Shown here: piece after piece, positions 6,160 to 14,041 of the stretch
Position numbering within the stretch: position 1 is the stretch's first letter
Layout of the letters: every line of letters begins with the position of its first letter
Notes under the pieces: model-generated
The model's input: only the letters and a program-made list of their open reading frames with translations
Database searches by the model: none
Told to the model about the DNA's origin: nothing
IMG/VR virus record: IMGVR_UViG_3300046011_000090
Location: 1 to 30,015 of that record
Origin: a virus
DNA: 30,015 nucleotides
Reading direction: 5' to 3' (one strand)
Translations under genes and position numbers: made by a program

Positions 6160-8248
6160 TGATGCAATTGGATTTATTGAAAGCGAAACTGTTGAACAGC
6201 GCAAACAGGCTCTGGAGGCTTATCTACGACAGCCATATGGTAATGAAGTTGAGGGTAAATCTCAAATCGTTACTGGAGAAGTGGCAGAAGCGATAGATGG
6301 TGCGCTGCCTAGCTTAGTTCGTATCTTTACAGGCTCAGACAATATCGTAGTCTTTGAGCCACAAGGCCCAAGGGATGAAGCCTCTGCAAAGCAAGCTACT
6401 GATTACTGCAATTGGGTTTTTAATCGTGATAACGCTGGTGTAGCTATTCTGCATGATTGGTTCAAAGATGCCTTGATGCAAAAGAACGGCATCGTTAAGG
6501 CTTATTGGGAAGATAAAGAAGACATTACTAAAGAGCGTTACTTTGACTTGTCTGATGACGAGTTAGCAATGCTGATGAGTGATGAGACTATGGAGATTGT
6601 CGAGCAAGATACGACAGAGTTTCCAATCATTGACCCAATGGGACAGCCAGTTGTTGACCCTATGGGTATGCCTGTGATGGCTTCTACACATAACGTAGTT
6701 GTCCAACAAAAGAAAAAATCAGGCAAAGTAACGATTGAGAATGTTCCTCCAGAGGAGTTCTTGATTAGCAAGAAGGCTAGAACTATTGCTGATTCGCCTT
6801 TCGTAGCACACAGACAGATGTTGACTCGTAGTGACTTGGTTGCTATGGGCTTCAACAAGAAGCAAGTTGAAGGCTTGCAGATGGGTGATGCTTTGGCGTA
6901 CACACCAGAGCGTGTGGCTCGTTACTCTGCTGGTGAGCAACCTTACCAAACTCAGACTGATGACCCATCAATGCAAGAGATTGAGGTCTTTGAGTGTTAT
7001 GTCAAAACTGATATGAATGGCAAGGGCATTGCTGCTCTGACTCAAGTCTTTTACGCTTCTAATGAGATTCTGCAAGATGAGGATGGTAAGGAAATGGTTG
7101 AGGAAGTGGACTATGTTCCTTTCCACTCAATCTGTCCTATTCCAATTCCGCACAAGTTCTTTGGTAACTCACTAGCTGACAGAACAGTTGACCTACAGTT
7201 AATCAAGACCACTATCACTCGTCAGATGTTGGATAACTTATATCTGACAAACAATGCACGAGTTGTTGCGGTAGAAGGTCAAGTAAACCTAGATGACTTG
7301 CTGACTTCTACTGCTGGTGGTGTTATTCGTGCCAAGTCACAAGGTGCTGTTCAACAGTTAGTTGTTCAGAACGTGGCTAATCAGGCTTTCCCAATGCTTC
7401 AGTATCTGGACACAGTACAGTCCAAGCGTACTGGTGTATCTGATGCTTCACAAGGTTTAGACCCTGCTATCTTGCAGAACGTGACTGCTGCTGCGGTTGC
7501 CTCGATGCAACAAGCTGGCGCAGGTAAGATTGAACTGATGGCTCGAATCTTTGCTGAGACAGGTGTTAAGTCTTTGTTTCAAGGCATCTTGCACTTGCTC
7601 TGTAAGTATCAGGACAAAGCACGAATGGTGCGTATGCGTGGCGAGTTCGTAGAGTTTGACCCTCGAACATGGGCTAACCAATATGATGTGTCTATCAATG
7701 TTGGTTTGGGTGCTGGTAACCGACAAGAGCAGATGGCTATGTTGTCTATGGTTCTTGCTAAACAAGAGCAATTGATTGCTCAGTATGGCCCTGCTAATCC
7801 TTACGTTTCACCTGCTCAGTATCGTGGCACATTAGGACGCATGGTAGAGATTGCTGGCTTTAAAGATAGTGCTGAGTTCTACAAGCCTATTACGCCAGAG
7901 CAAGACCAAGCGTTGAGCAATCCTCCTCCACAACAACAGCAGATGCCTCCAGAAGTGCAAGCAATCATGGCTCGAACACAGGCTGAGATACAGGCTAACC
8001 AAGCCAAAGCACAAGCTGACATTCAGTTGAAACAACAACAGATGCAGATTGATACAGAGATGGCGCAACAGAAGGCTGCTGTTGAAATGCAGATGATGCG
8101 TGAGAAAGAGGCTGCTAAGTTGCAATTAGAGCGTGAGAAACAACAGGCTTACTTTGCTATGAAGCAACAAGAGTTTGAAGCAGAAGCACAATTGAAAGCA
8201 ATGAAGATTGGTGCTGGCATTACATCTAACGTAGAGATTAGGGGTTAA
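6116..8248 (+). CDS. portal protein (P22-like, about 710 residues)
   Basis: Length, position after terminase, and motifs point to a P22-type portal: SLVRIFTGSDNIVVFEP near the N-terminus, YCNWVFNRDN, IENVPPEEFLISKKA, and PIPIPHKFFGNSLADR. P22 gp1 is of similar length (725 residues). The C-terminal 110 residues are Gln-rich coiled coil, consistent with an extended barrel or crown. Twelve copies would form the DNA channel and bind terminase, then the adaptor. ATG 6116 has AAAGGA five bases upstream; ATG 6134 is an alternative that would shrink the overlap with the preceding gene. Confidence 0.9.
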   Translation: MVQNELMSIIQSEIDDAIGFIESETVEQRKQALEAYLRQPYGNEVEGKSQIVTGEVAEAIDGALPSLVRIFTGSDNIVVFEPQGPRDEASAKQATDYCNWVFNRDNAGVAILHDWFKDALMQKNGIVKAYWEDKEDITKERYFDLSDDELAMLMSDETMEIVEQDTTEFPIIDPMGQPVVDPMGMPVMASTHNVVVQQKKKSGKVTIENVPPEEFLISKKARTIADSPFVAHRQMLTRSDLVAMGFNKKQVEGLQMGDALAYTPERVARYSAGEQPYQTQTDDPSMQEIEVFECYVKTDMNGKGIAALTQVFYASNEILQDEDGKEMVEEVDYVPFHSICPIPIPHKFFGNSLADRTVDLQLIKTTITRQMLDNLYLTNNARVVAVEGQVNLDDLLTSTAGGVIRAKSQGAVQQLVVQNVANQAFPMLQYLDTVQSKRTGVSDASQGLDPAILQNVTAAAVASMQQAGAGKIELMARIFAETGVKSLFQGILHLLCKYQDKARMVRMRGEFVEFDPRTWANQYDVSINVGLGAGNRQEQMAMLSMVLAKQEQLIAQYGPANPYVSPAQYRGTLGRMVEIAGFKDSAEFYKPITPEQDQALSNPPPQQQQMPPEVQAIMARTQAEIQANQAKAQADIQLKQQQMQIDTEMAQQKAAVEMQMMREKEAAKLQLEREKQQAYFAMKQQEFEAEAQLKAMKIGAGITSNVEIRG

Positions 8249-8250
8249 TC

Positions 8251-9735
8251 ATGGCTACAGCACCAGTATATTGGTCAGACAAGTTAGTTAAAGAGTACAT
8301 CGACAAAGAGTTTGCAGGTAAAACTGGAGTTGAATTGTGGAACGCTGTAGCTGATGAAGCTGCTAAACAAGGCGTTCCAGCAGAACAAATTGGGCGTGTG
8401 CTTGGGTTTGATACTGCTGCTGTTAATCAATACGCTACAGACATTGGTAAGCCACTTGTTGCAGAACAAAAAGCACTCACAGATGTAATTGATTACGCCT
8501 ATAACACTCAGTTTGGGCGTGATGCTACGGCTAAAGAAGTTGCAGATGCTACGACATATTTAACAACTGGCGGTAACTCTGTAGCTGGAACTGGTGCATT
8601 GAACTACACCACAGAAGGCTATAACTACGACACACAAAGCATTATCTCTGGCTATCGTAGTGCATTAGGGCGCAATCCTACGCAGACTGAGTATGTTTCT
8701 GCAATGGCTAACTTGGGCTACAACCCATACGATGCTTCTGTTCTTGGTGAGGCTGGTAAGTTATCGGCTAATGTTGCTGCGCTAGAGAGTGACCCATTTG
8801 CAGGGCGTATTGCAAACGTCAACCCTTATGGGACTTATGACATTAACACAATGACCACTAAGTTGGACTCTACATTGCCAAACATTTCTCAAAATGTTGC
8901 AGGTAATAGTGTTCAGTTTATTAGTCCAGTTACACAAAGACCAATTACCACTTCATTTGTAAATGGTAAGTTAGTAGTCAAAGATGGCGTAGATACATTA
9001 ACTGGTGAGCAAGCACAAGCTGCTATTAACTTAGCTTTGAATACTGGTGCGTTGACAGGTACTGAGTACAAAAACCTAACTGGTGCATTGGCTAGTGCTA
9101 AATCAATGGACGATGTTTATGCAGCATTTGGTACACCACAAGCAGTAGCAGCACTAGACCCTAACTATGGTTTCCAGTTAGGTGTAGGTAAGACACTAGC
9201 GCAAGCACAAGAAAACTCTGTGGGAGTTCAAGCATTAGTTGACGCTGCTGCTGCTGCCAATGGCGGTAGATTACCTGCTAACTTTTCTGTAGCTAACATG
9301 GCTAAGACTGCTGGAGTTCCATTCCAGTTTGGTCAAGATGTTTACAACAAGTCTTTTACAACTGATGCAGGTACGCCAATTACAACATTGGCTAAGTCTC
9401 CAACAGTTATGTATAACCCTGCGACTCCTAACGCACCATTTAACTTTAACCCTGCAAACATTTATCAAGCACCAATTACAGCAGGTCAAATGCGTGAGTT
9501 GTTTCCGTCATTTGGCGAATCTAAGCGTTTAGCACAGGGACTGATTAACGAGCGTCCATCTACACAAAGCATTGTGAACATGATTCAAGGCGCACCAATT
9601 AACGCACCAATGGGTAATGTTGCACAAACAGCAATGCCAACTGGAGTTAATACAGCTATGCCAACAGGCTTGCAAGCTGGTATGCCAATGGGCAATCAGT
9701 CATTGGCAAACATTCTTAGCATGATTTCTAAGTGA
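8251..9735 (+). CDS. putative virion protein with DUF4214-like motifs
   Basis: This 494-residue protein lies 2 bases after the portal, with AGGGG before its ATG. The N-terminal quarter contains two segments resembling DUF4214 repeats: YNTQFGRDATAKEVADA (about 89-105) and YRSALGRNPTQTEYVSAM (about 135-152). The middle is Ala/Asn/Thr-rich, and the last 60 residues repeat AMPTG/GMPMG. There is no signal peptide or membrane span. Position between portal and scaffold and low complexity suggest an internal or head-associated virion protein. The role is inferred. Confidence 0.6.
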   Translation: MATAPVYWSDKLVKEYIDKEFAGKTGVELWNAVADEAAKQGVPAEQIGRVLGFDTAAVNQYATDIGKPLVAEQKALTDVIDYAYNTQFGRDATAKEVADATTYLTTGGNSVAGTGALNYTTEGYNYDTQSIISGYRSALGRNPTQTEYVSAMANLGYNPYDASVLGEAGKLSANVAALESDPFAGRIANVNPYGTYDINTMTTKLDSTLPNISQNVAGNSVQFISPVTQRPITTSFVNGKLVVKDGVDTLTGEQAQAAINLALNTGALTGTEYKNLTGALASAKSMDDVYAAFGTPQAVAALDPNYGFQLGVGKTLAQAQENSVGVQALVDAAAAANGGRLPANFSVANMAKTAGVPFQFGQDVYNKSFTTDAGTPITTLAKSPTVMYNPATPNAPFNFNPANIYQAPITAGQMRELFPSFGESKRLAQGLINERPSTQSIVNMIQGAPINAPMGNVAQTAMPTGVNTAMPTGLQAGMPMGNQSLANILSMISK

Positions 9736-9742
9736 GACAAGA

Positions 9743-10846
9743 ATGAACTATCAAGAACTGGTTAGCTTAGTTAATGGGGATAATCCTCAAGCTGCAACAT
9801 ATCAGGACATTGTTTCTGGTATCCAGAGCCAGTATCGTCCACAGACTAGATTTGCACCTACCACTTCATTGTTAGACATGATTGGTAACCAGTTGCCAGA
9901 GCAACCAAGAATTGCTTATGGCTCGTTATTACAGGCTCAACCTAGAACATTGCCTCCATCTATCAACTTAGGTGCAACTAGCATTAAAAATCCTGATGCA
10001 GCAGCAAGCCTAGATTCTGGCGTAATAAATCTAGGAACAGAAACCGCAAACACAGGTTTGGGTGGTGGTAGAGACTTATCAGGTACGCTTGTTTATAACA
10101 ATGACTTTACCAATACTGGTACTACAGGCATAACCACAGACACAACGAATAGAGGCTTATTTGGGACTAATGTCACAGGAACAGACGTAGCTAATGTTGC
10201 AGGGACAATAGCACCGATAGCTGCTTTAGCAGGTGATTCAGACCTAGTTAAAACAGCTATTGCGCTAAACCTAATTGGTTCTGCTGCTGATATTCGTACA
10301 GAGCAAGATGTTATTAACTTGGGGTCAAGGATAGCAATGTTGGCAGCAGGGCCAGCAGGGAACGTCTTAGCAGCAGGTCTTGGTTTAGCTACAGACAATA
10401 CGCCAATGACAGTTAACGCTTTGCTAGGCTTAACAAACCCGACACTAAGTCTTATAAATTCAATATCTGGAAATATTACTGGTTACACACTAGGCGACAT
10501 TGTTAATGGCTTGCTAAACGCACCAGAAGGCTCTGTGTCTGAGTATGGCTTACTAGGTGCTGCTAATCTAGCTGGAACTGCTGACGCAAGCAGAAGAAGG
10601 GCTGGCATAGCCTACGACACTATGGACGCAAATACTTTAAGAGTATTAGCTGAACTTGGTGACCAAGAAGCTATTGCCACAATTAACTCTATGTCTGGTG
10701 GTACTTCTACCTATAATCCAATAAGTGATTTAGGTACTGCTAGGGGTAACAGTTACTTTAACTTGTTTACTCCAGTTGGCGGTAGTGGTGGCGGTGGTGG
10801 TAATCCTAACTTAAACTATTGGAACAGGGCTATCCTTGCAGAATAA
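9743..10846 (+). CDS. putative virion protein, hydrophobic centre, Gly-rich tail
   Basis: 367 residues. The N-terminus (MNYQELVSLVNGDNPQ) is polar. The centre, about residues 150-250, is unusually rich in Ala, Leu and Gly, with stretches such as IAMLAAGPAGNVLAAGLGLA that could be membrane-active. The C-terminus has GGSGGGGGNPN followed by LNYWNRAI. Together with the preceding gene it fills the space between portal and scaffold. A role in DNA ejection or an internal virion part is possible. No family was recognised. Confidence 0.6.
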   Translation: MNYQELVSLVNGDNPQAATYQDIVSGIQSQYRPQTRFAPTTSLLDMIGNQLPEQPRIAYGSLLQAQPRTLPPSINLGATSIKNPDAAASLDSGVINLGTETANTGLGGGRDLSGTLVYNNDFTNTGTTGITTDTTNRGLFGTNVTGTDVANVAGTIAPIAALAGDSDLVKTAIALNLIGSAADIRTEQDVINLGSRIAMLAAGPAGNVLAAGLGLATDNTPMTVNALLGLTNPTLSLINSISGNITGYTLGDIVNGLLNAPEGSVSEYGLLGAANLAGTADASRRRAGIAYDTMDANTLRVLAELGDQEAIATINSMSGGTSTYNPISDLGTARGNSYFNLFTPVGGSGGGGGNPNLNYWNRAILAE

Positions 10847-11084
10847 CGACAAACACATTTTGGCTCAATGGGCTAAAAACTTACTAAATGATGACTTTTT
10901 CAAAGAAGTATTAAATAACTTGAAAAACGAACAGATTAGTGTGATAATTAACACAAGTGCAGAAGAATGTGATAGGCGTGAAGACGCTTATCGGCACATT
11001 AAGACTTTAGAACTAATTACAGGACACCTAGAAGGTTTAGCCTCGGAAACTGTGATTAGAGAGAAGAAGTGGAAAATTCTGTAG
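10836..11084 (+). CDS. small phage protein upstream of the scaffold
   Basis: It starts at TTG 10836; no in-frame ATG lies near the start, and AGGG sits about 6 bases before the TTG. The 82-residue product is helical and charged: HILAQWAKNLLNDDFF, then RREDAYRHIKTLELI, ending with REKKWKIL. Small proteins of this pattern often lie between portal and scaffold in podoviruses and siphoviruses, role unknown. It overlaps the preceding gene by 11 bases. Confidence 0.65.
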   Translation: MQNNDKHILAQWAKNLLNDDFFKEVLNNLKNEQISVIINTSAEECDRREDAYRHIKTLELITGHLEGLASETVIREKKWKIL

Positions 11085-11118
11085 CCTAAAAGCTACCCTC
11101 CGTCCAGAAGGTTTCTGG
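11081..11118 (+). promoter_or_regulatory. tandem hairpins before the scaffold gene
   Basis: GTAGC (11081-11085) can pair with GCTAC (11092-11096), spanning the stop codon. CCAGAA (11104-11109) can pair with TTCTGG (11113-11118) around a 3-base loop. No T-run follows, so these are not ordinary terminators. They could be mRNA-processing or stability elements that tune scaffold and coat protein expression. Confidence 0.35.
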
Positions 11119-11136
11119 CGATTATTGAGATGACAA

Positions 11137-12060
11137 ATGGAAAACACCAACCCTCAAGGGAGTGAAAGCCTAGATGTAAACCAAGCTGCTTCAGCGTTTG
11201 AAGGCATGATGGGTGAATCTGAGGAAGCCGAACAAGGCCAAGCCGAAGGTCAACCAGAGTACCAACAAGAAACTGATGAAGTTGAGTATTCAGAGGAATC
11301 TGATGAGCCAAAGCCTAGATATAAAGTCAAGGCATCTGGTGAGGAAGTCGAAGTAGAACTAGACGAACTTATCAAGGGCTATCAACAAGGTACGGACTAC
11401 ACTAAAAAGTCTCAGGCTCTAGCTGAACAACGTAAGGCGATTGAAGCTGAACGTAGTCACTTAGAGTATGTTAAACAAGAGCGACAGGCATACGCCCAGA
11501 AGTTGCAAGCGTTGGATAGCTTCCTTACGCAGCAACATCAGGGTGTGGACTTAGAAGTTTTAAAGGAAACAGACCCTATCGGTTATGCGGTAGCGGTAGC
11601 TGAACAGAGCCAGCGTGAGAAGCAGTTAGCAGTAGTGAGGAATGAACAGCAACGCATTGCCCAACAGCAACAAGCAGAGCAACAATCCCAACTGCAAGCG
11701 CACTTACGAACAGAATCTGAAAAGCTAGTTAGTCTGATTCCTGAGTTAGCGACACCACAGGGTGATGCGGTACGGAAGCAAATCCGTGACTATGCGAAAT
11801 CTGTTGGATGGACTGACCAAGAACTTAGTTCCGTGTATGACAGTCGTGCTGTGCAGACCTTGTATAAGGCAATGAAGTATGAGCAACTTCAAAAGAGCAA
11901 ACCAGAGTTGAATAAAAAACTCCAGTCTGCCCCTAAGATGATGCGTTCTGGTACTTCTGCGCCTCAAGCTAGGTCTTCACAAGATAAACAGGTTATGCAG
12001 AGGTTGCGTGAGACAGGAAAAGTCGCAGACGCAGCTAAAGCATTTGAACGATTCTTTTAA
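11137..12060 (+). CDS. capsid scaffolding protein
   Basis: 307 residues, highly charged and Glu/Gln-rich with long coiled-coil stretches (AQKLQALDSFLTQQHQ, QRIAQQQQAEQQSQLQ). The segment RYKVKASGEEVEVELDELI followed by KGYQQGTDYTKKSQALAEQ (about residues 62-100) is a recurrent motif of phage scaffold proteins. The basic C-terminal helix (RLRETGKVADAAKAFERFF) is where scaffolds usually bind coat protein. It lies immediately before the coat gene. It directs procapsid assembly and leaves before DNA packaging. Confidence 0.8.
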   Translation: MENTNPQGSESLDVNQAASAFEGMMGESEEAEQGQAEGQPEYQQETDEVEYSEESDEPKPRYKVKASGEEVEVELDELIKGYQQGTDYTKKSQALAEQRKAIEAERSHLEYVKQERQAYAQKLQALDSFLTQQHQGVDLEVLKETDPIGYAVAVAEQSQREKQLAVVRNEQQRIAQQQQAEQQSQLQAHLRTESEKLVSLIPELATPQGDAVRKQIRDYAKSVGWTDQELSSVYDSRAVQTLYKAMKYEQLQKSKPELNKKLQSAPKMMRSGTSAPQARSSQDKQVMQRLRETGKVADAAKAFERFF

Positions 12061-12078
12061 ATTTTGGAGTATTAAATT

Positions 12079-13029
12079 ATGGCTACCTATCAAACATATA
12101 CCGCAATCGGTATGCGTGAAGACCTCTCAGATGTTATCTATTCGATTTCACCTACAGACACACCCTTTATGTCTTCCATTGGCAAGACTAAAGCTACTGC
12201 TGTTTTGCATGAGTGGCAGACTGACTCGTTGGCTGCTGCCAGCTTGTCAAACTTTGCAGTTGAGGGTGCAACAGCATCTGACGCTACTATGTCTCCTACC
12301 ACTCGTATTGGTAACCGCACTCAAATTGCACAGAAAACAATCAAGATTTCTGGCACTTTGCAATCAGTTGACAAAGCTGGTCGTAAGTCTGAAAAGGCTT
12401 ATCAGTTGGCTAAGGCTTCTAGCGAAATCAAGCGTGACATGGAAACTTCCCTGTTGAGCAACCAGATTGCTGCCAATGGTGATTCTTCTACTGCTCGTAA
12501 ATTGGGTGGTCTGCAAGCGTGGTTGAATTCCAACTACTCTGGCGGTACTGATGGCGTTGCTGGTAACTTGGGTACAACTGCTCGTGTTAACGGCACAAAC
12601 CGCACTTTCACAGAAGCCTTGTTGCAAACTGTTGTTAAGAGCGTTTACGCCTCTGGTGGCAATCCTAAAGTATTGATGGTTAACCCTGCTCACAAGCAAG
12701 TGGTTTCTGCTTTCACAGGTATTGCTGCACAGCGTTTCATGGCCCCTAGCAATACGCCTACAACTATCGTCAGCGCAGCAGACGTTTACCTGTCAGATTT
12801 CGGTGCAATCTCAATTGTTCCCAACAGGTTCATGACTTCCACTAACTCATGTGATGAGACAGCATTTGTGCTTGACCCTGACATGGCTGCTGTGGCTTAC
12901 CTGCGTCCTTTCCAGACCAATGAGTTGGCTGTAACTGGCGACAATGAATCTACACAGTTGTTGGCTGAGTACACCTTGGAAGTTCGCAACCAAGCTGCAC
13001 ACGGCATCATTGCTGACTTGACACCTTAA
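12079..13029 (+). CDS. major capsid protein, SU10/DUF5309 type
   Basis: 316 residues with a good GGAG ribosome-binding site. The N-terminus (TYTAIGMREDLSDVIYSISP, then TDTPFMSSIGKTKA) and the following WQTDSL...EG region match the DUF5309/SU10-type HK97-fold coat proteins. KVLMVNPAHKQVVSAF and the C-terminal NELAVTGDNESTQLLAEYTLEV also fit. It forms the icosahedral shell. A strong terminator directly follows, as often seen for highly expressed coat genes. Confidence 0.88.
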   Translation: MATYQTYTAIGMREDLSDVIYSISPTDTPFMSSIGKTKATAVLHEWQTDSLAAASLSNFAVEGATASDATMSPTTRIGNRTQIAQKTIKISGTLQSVDKAGRKSEKAYQLAKASSEIKRDMETSLLSNQIAANGDSSTARKLGGLQAWLNSNYSGGTDGVAGNLGTTARVNGTNRTFTEALLQTVVKSVYASGGNPKVLMVNPAHKQVVSAFTGIAAQRFMAPSNTPTTIVSAADVYLSDFGAISIVPNRFMTSTNSCDETAFVLDPDMAAVAYLRPFQTNELAVTGDNESTQLLAEYTLEVRNQAAHGIIADLTP

Positions 13030-13044
13030 TCTAAGGTAACCCAA

Positions 13045-13083
13045 AAAATGCCTCAGACTTAAACATCTGGGGCATTTTCTTTT
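13045..13083 (+). terminator. terminator after the coat protein gene
   Basis: AAAATGCCTCAGA (13045-13057) pairs with TCTGGGGCATTTT (13066-13078) in a 13-base-pair stem with one G-T pair and an 8-base loop, followed by CTTTT. It starts 16 bases after the coat stop codon. It could end or attenuate transcription into the tail genes. Confidence 0.85.
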
Positions 13084-13093
13084 CTACTCAAAC

Positions 13094-13102
13094 TGATAGA
13101 AT
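13094..13102 (+). promoter_or_regulatory. candidate extended -10 element after the coat terminator
   Basis: TGATAGAAT fits the extended -10 pattern with one mismatch; there is no acceptable -35. Transcription would begin at about the ATG at 13109, giving a nearly leaderless message. It resembles TGATACAAT at 57 and TGAGATAAT at 3644. Confidence 0.35.
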
Positions 13103-13108
13103 TAGGCT

Positions 13109-13423
13109 ATGCAAAACCCTAACAACTTTAGACAAACTGCTGTTCACGCTGATGGTGAGGGTGGTATCGTTATTCAGACTCGACAAGATGTGTCTGACAT
13201 TGTTGAGCAGAATAAAAAAGAATATAACTCGTATGACGAGAGAGCAAGATGGTCTGACCAATTGTTTGGTAACAAGGTTGCATCTATTCCAATGACAGTC
13301 ATTGATGACTTAAACAAAGTTGGAATCATGCGTGGCTTTGCTGTTCTTGATGAGAAGCGTTTTGCTGCTTGGTTAAATGACCCAATGAATCGTGCATGGC
13401 GCACTAGAACAGGAGTTGTATGA
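13109..13423 (+). CDS. small virion-region protein downstream of the coat gene
   Basis: 104 residues, starting MQNPNNFRQTAVHADGEGG. It ends with AAWLNDPMNRAWRTRTGVV, a Trp/Arg-rich end seen in short podovirus proteins between coat and adaptor. The ribosome-binding site is weak. Its stop overlaps the adaptor start by 4 bases. It may be a minor head or connector component. No catalytic motif is visible. Confidence 0.65.
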   Translation: MQNPNNFRQTAVHADGEGGIVIQTRQDVSDIVEQNKKEYNSYDERARWSDQLFGNKVASIPMTVIDDLNKVGIMRGFAVLDEKRFAAWLNDPMNRAWRTRTGVV

Positions 13424-14040
13424 GTTTTACTACCTATGCTGAACTACAGACAACTATTGCAGAATACTTGGCTCGTTCAGACCTAACGACTCAAATTCCA
13501 GACTTTATCCGTTTGGCAGAAGTACGCTTACGCAGAGACTTGCGTATTCGTCAGATGTTGACTTCTACATCTTTGACCTGCACATCTGGGACTGCTACAG
13601 TTAATATCCCATCTGACTTCTTGGAAGTAAAAGATTTTGTGGTTGCAGGTAATCCTGTATTTCCATTGAATTACGAATCTCCGTCTTTGTTTTCTCGTAA
13701 CTCACGAAGCATGGACGCAGGTAAGCCATTGGATTACACAGTCTTGGCAAGCACATTTAAGTTAGCACCTATTCCTGATTTTGCTTACACATTGAGTTTG
13801 GTTTATTCTGCTGCGCCTCCGTTTTTAAGTTCATCAAACGCAAGTAACACATTCTTGACTGTTTGTCCTGACTTGCTTTTGTATGCTGCTTTGATTGAAG
13901 CCGAGCCTTACTTGATGAACGATGCTCGAATCAATACATGGGGAACTATGTTTGACAGGGCTATGGGTTCATTGACTCGCTCTGATGAGAAGGGTCAATT
14001 CTCTGGCGTTCCTTTGGCAATGCAAACAACATACATTTGA
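13420..14040 (+). CDS. head-to-tail adaptor protein (SU10-adaptor-like)
   Basis: 206 residues. The N-terminus (TYAELQTTIAEYLARSDL, then IPDFIRLAEVRLRRDLRIRQM) is the helical bundle typical of phage adaptor proteins, and a beta-rich middle follows (VNIPSDFLEVKDFVV). The C-terminal helices (YAALIEAEPYLMND) and the length fit SU10 or P22 gp4-like adaptors, which form a ring under the portal. The gene order coat, small protein, adaptor, hub supports this. Confidence 0.75.
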   Translation: MSFTTYAELQTTIAEYLARSDLTTQIPDFIRLAEVRLRRDLRIRQMLTSTSLTCTSGTATVNIPSDFLEVKDFVVAGNPVFPLNYESPSLFSRNSRSMDAGKPLDYTVLASTFKLAPIPDFAYTLSLVYSAAPPFLSSSNASNTFLTVCPDLLLYAALIEAEPYLMNDARINTWGTMFDRAMGSLTRSDEKGQFSGVPLAMQTTYI

Positions 14041-14041
14041 T

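Noticed and set aside
12008-12457. 149-residue + strand frame across the scaffold end and coat start
   Set aside because: It covers two confident genes in another frame, with Leu/Ser/Arg-rich composition typical of shadow frames and no family pattern.
13985-14041. N-terminal extension of the tail hub protein
   Set aside because: It overlaps the adaptor gene by 56 bases; MPTQRIQLGEWMPDQ at 14042 is the natural start of this protein type.
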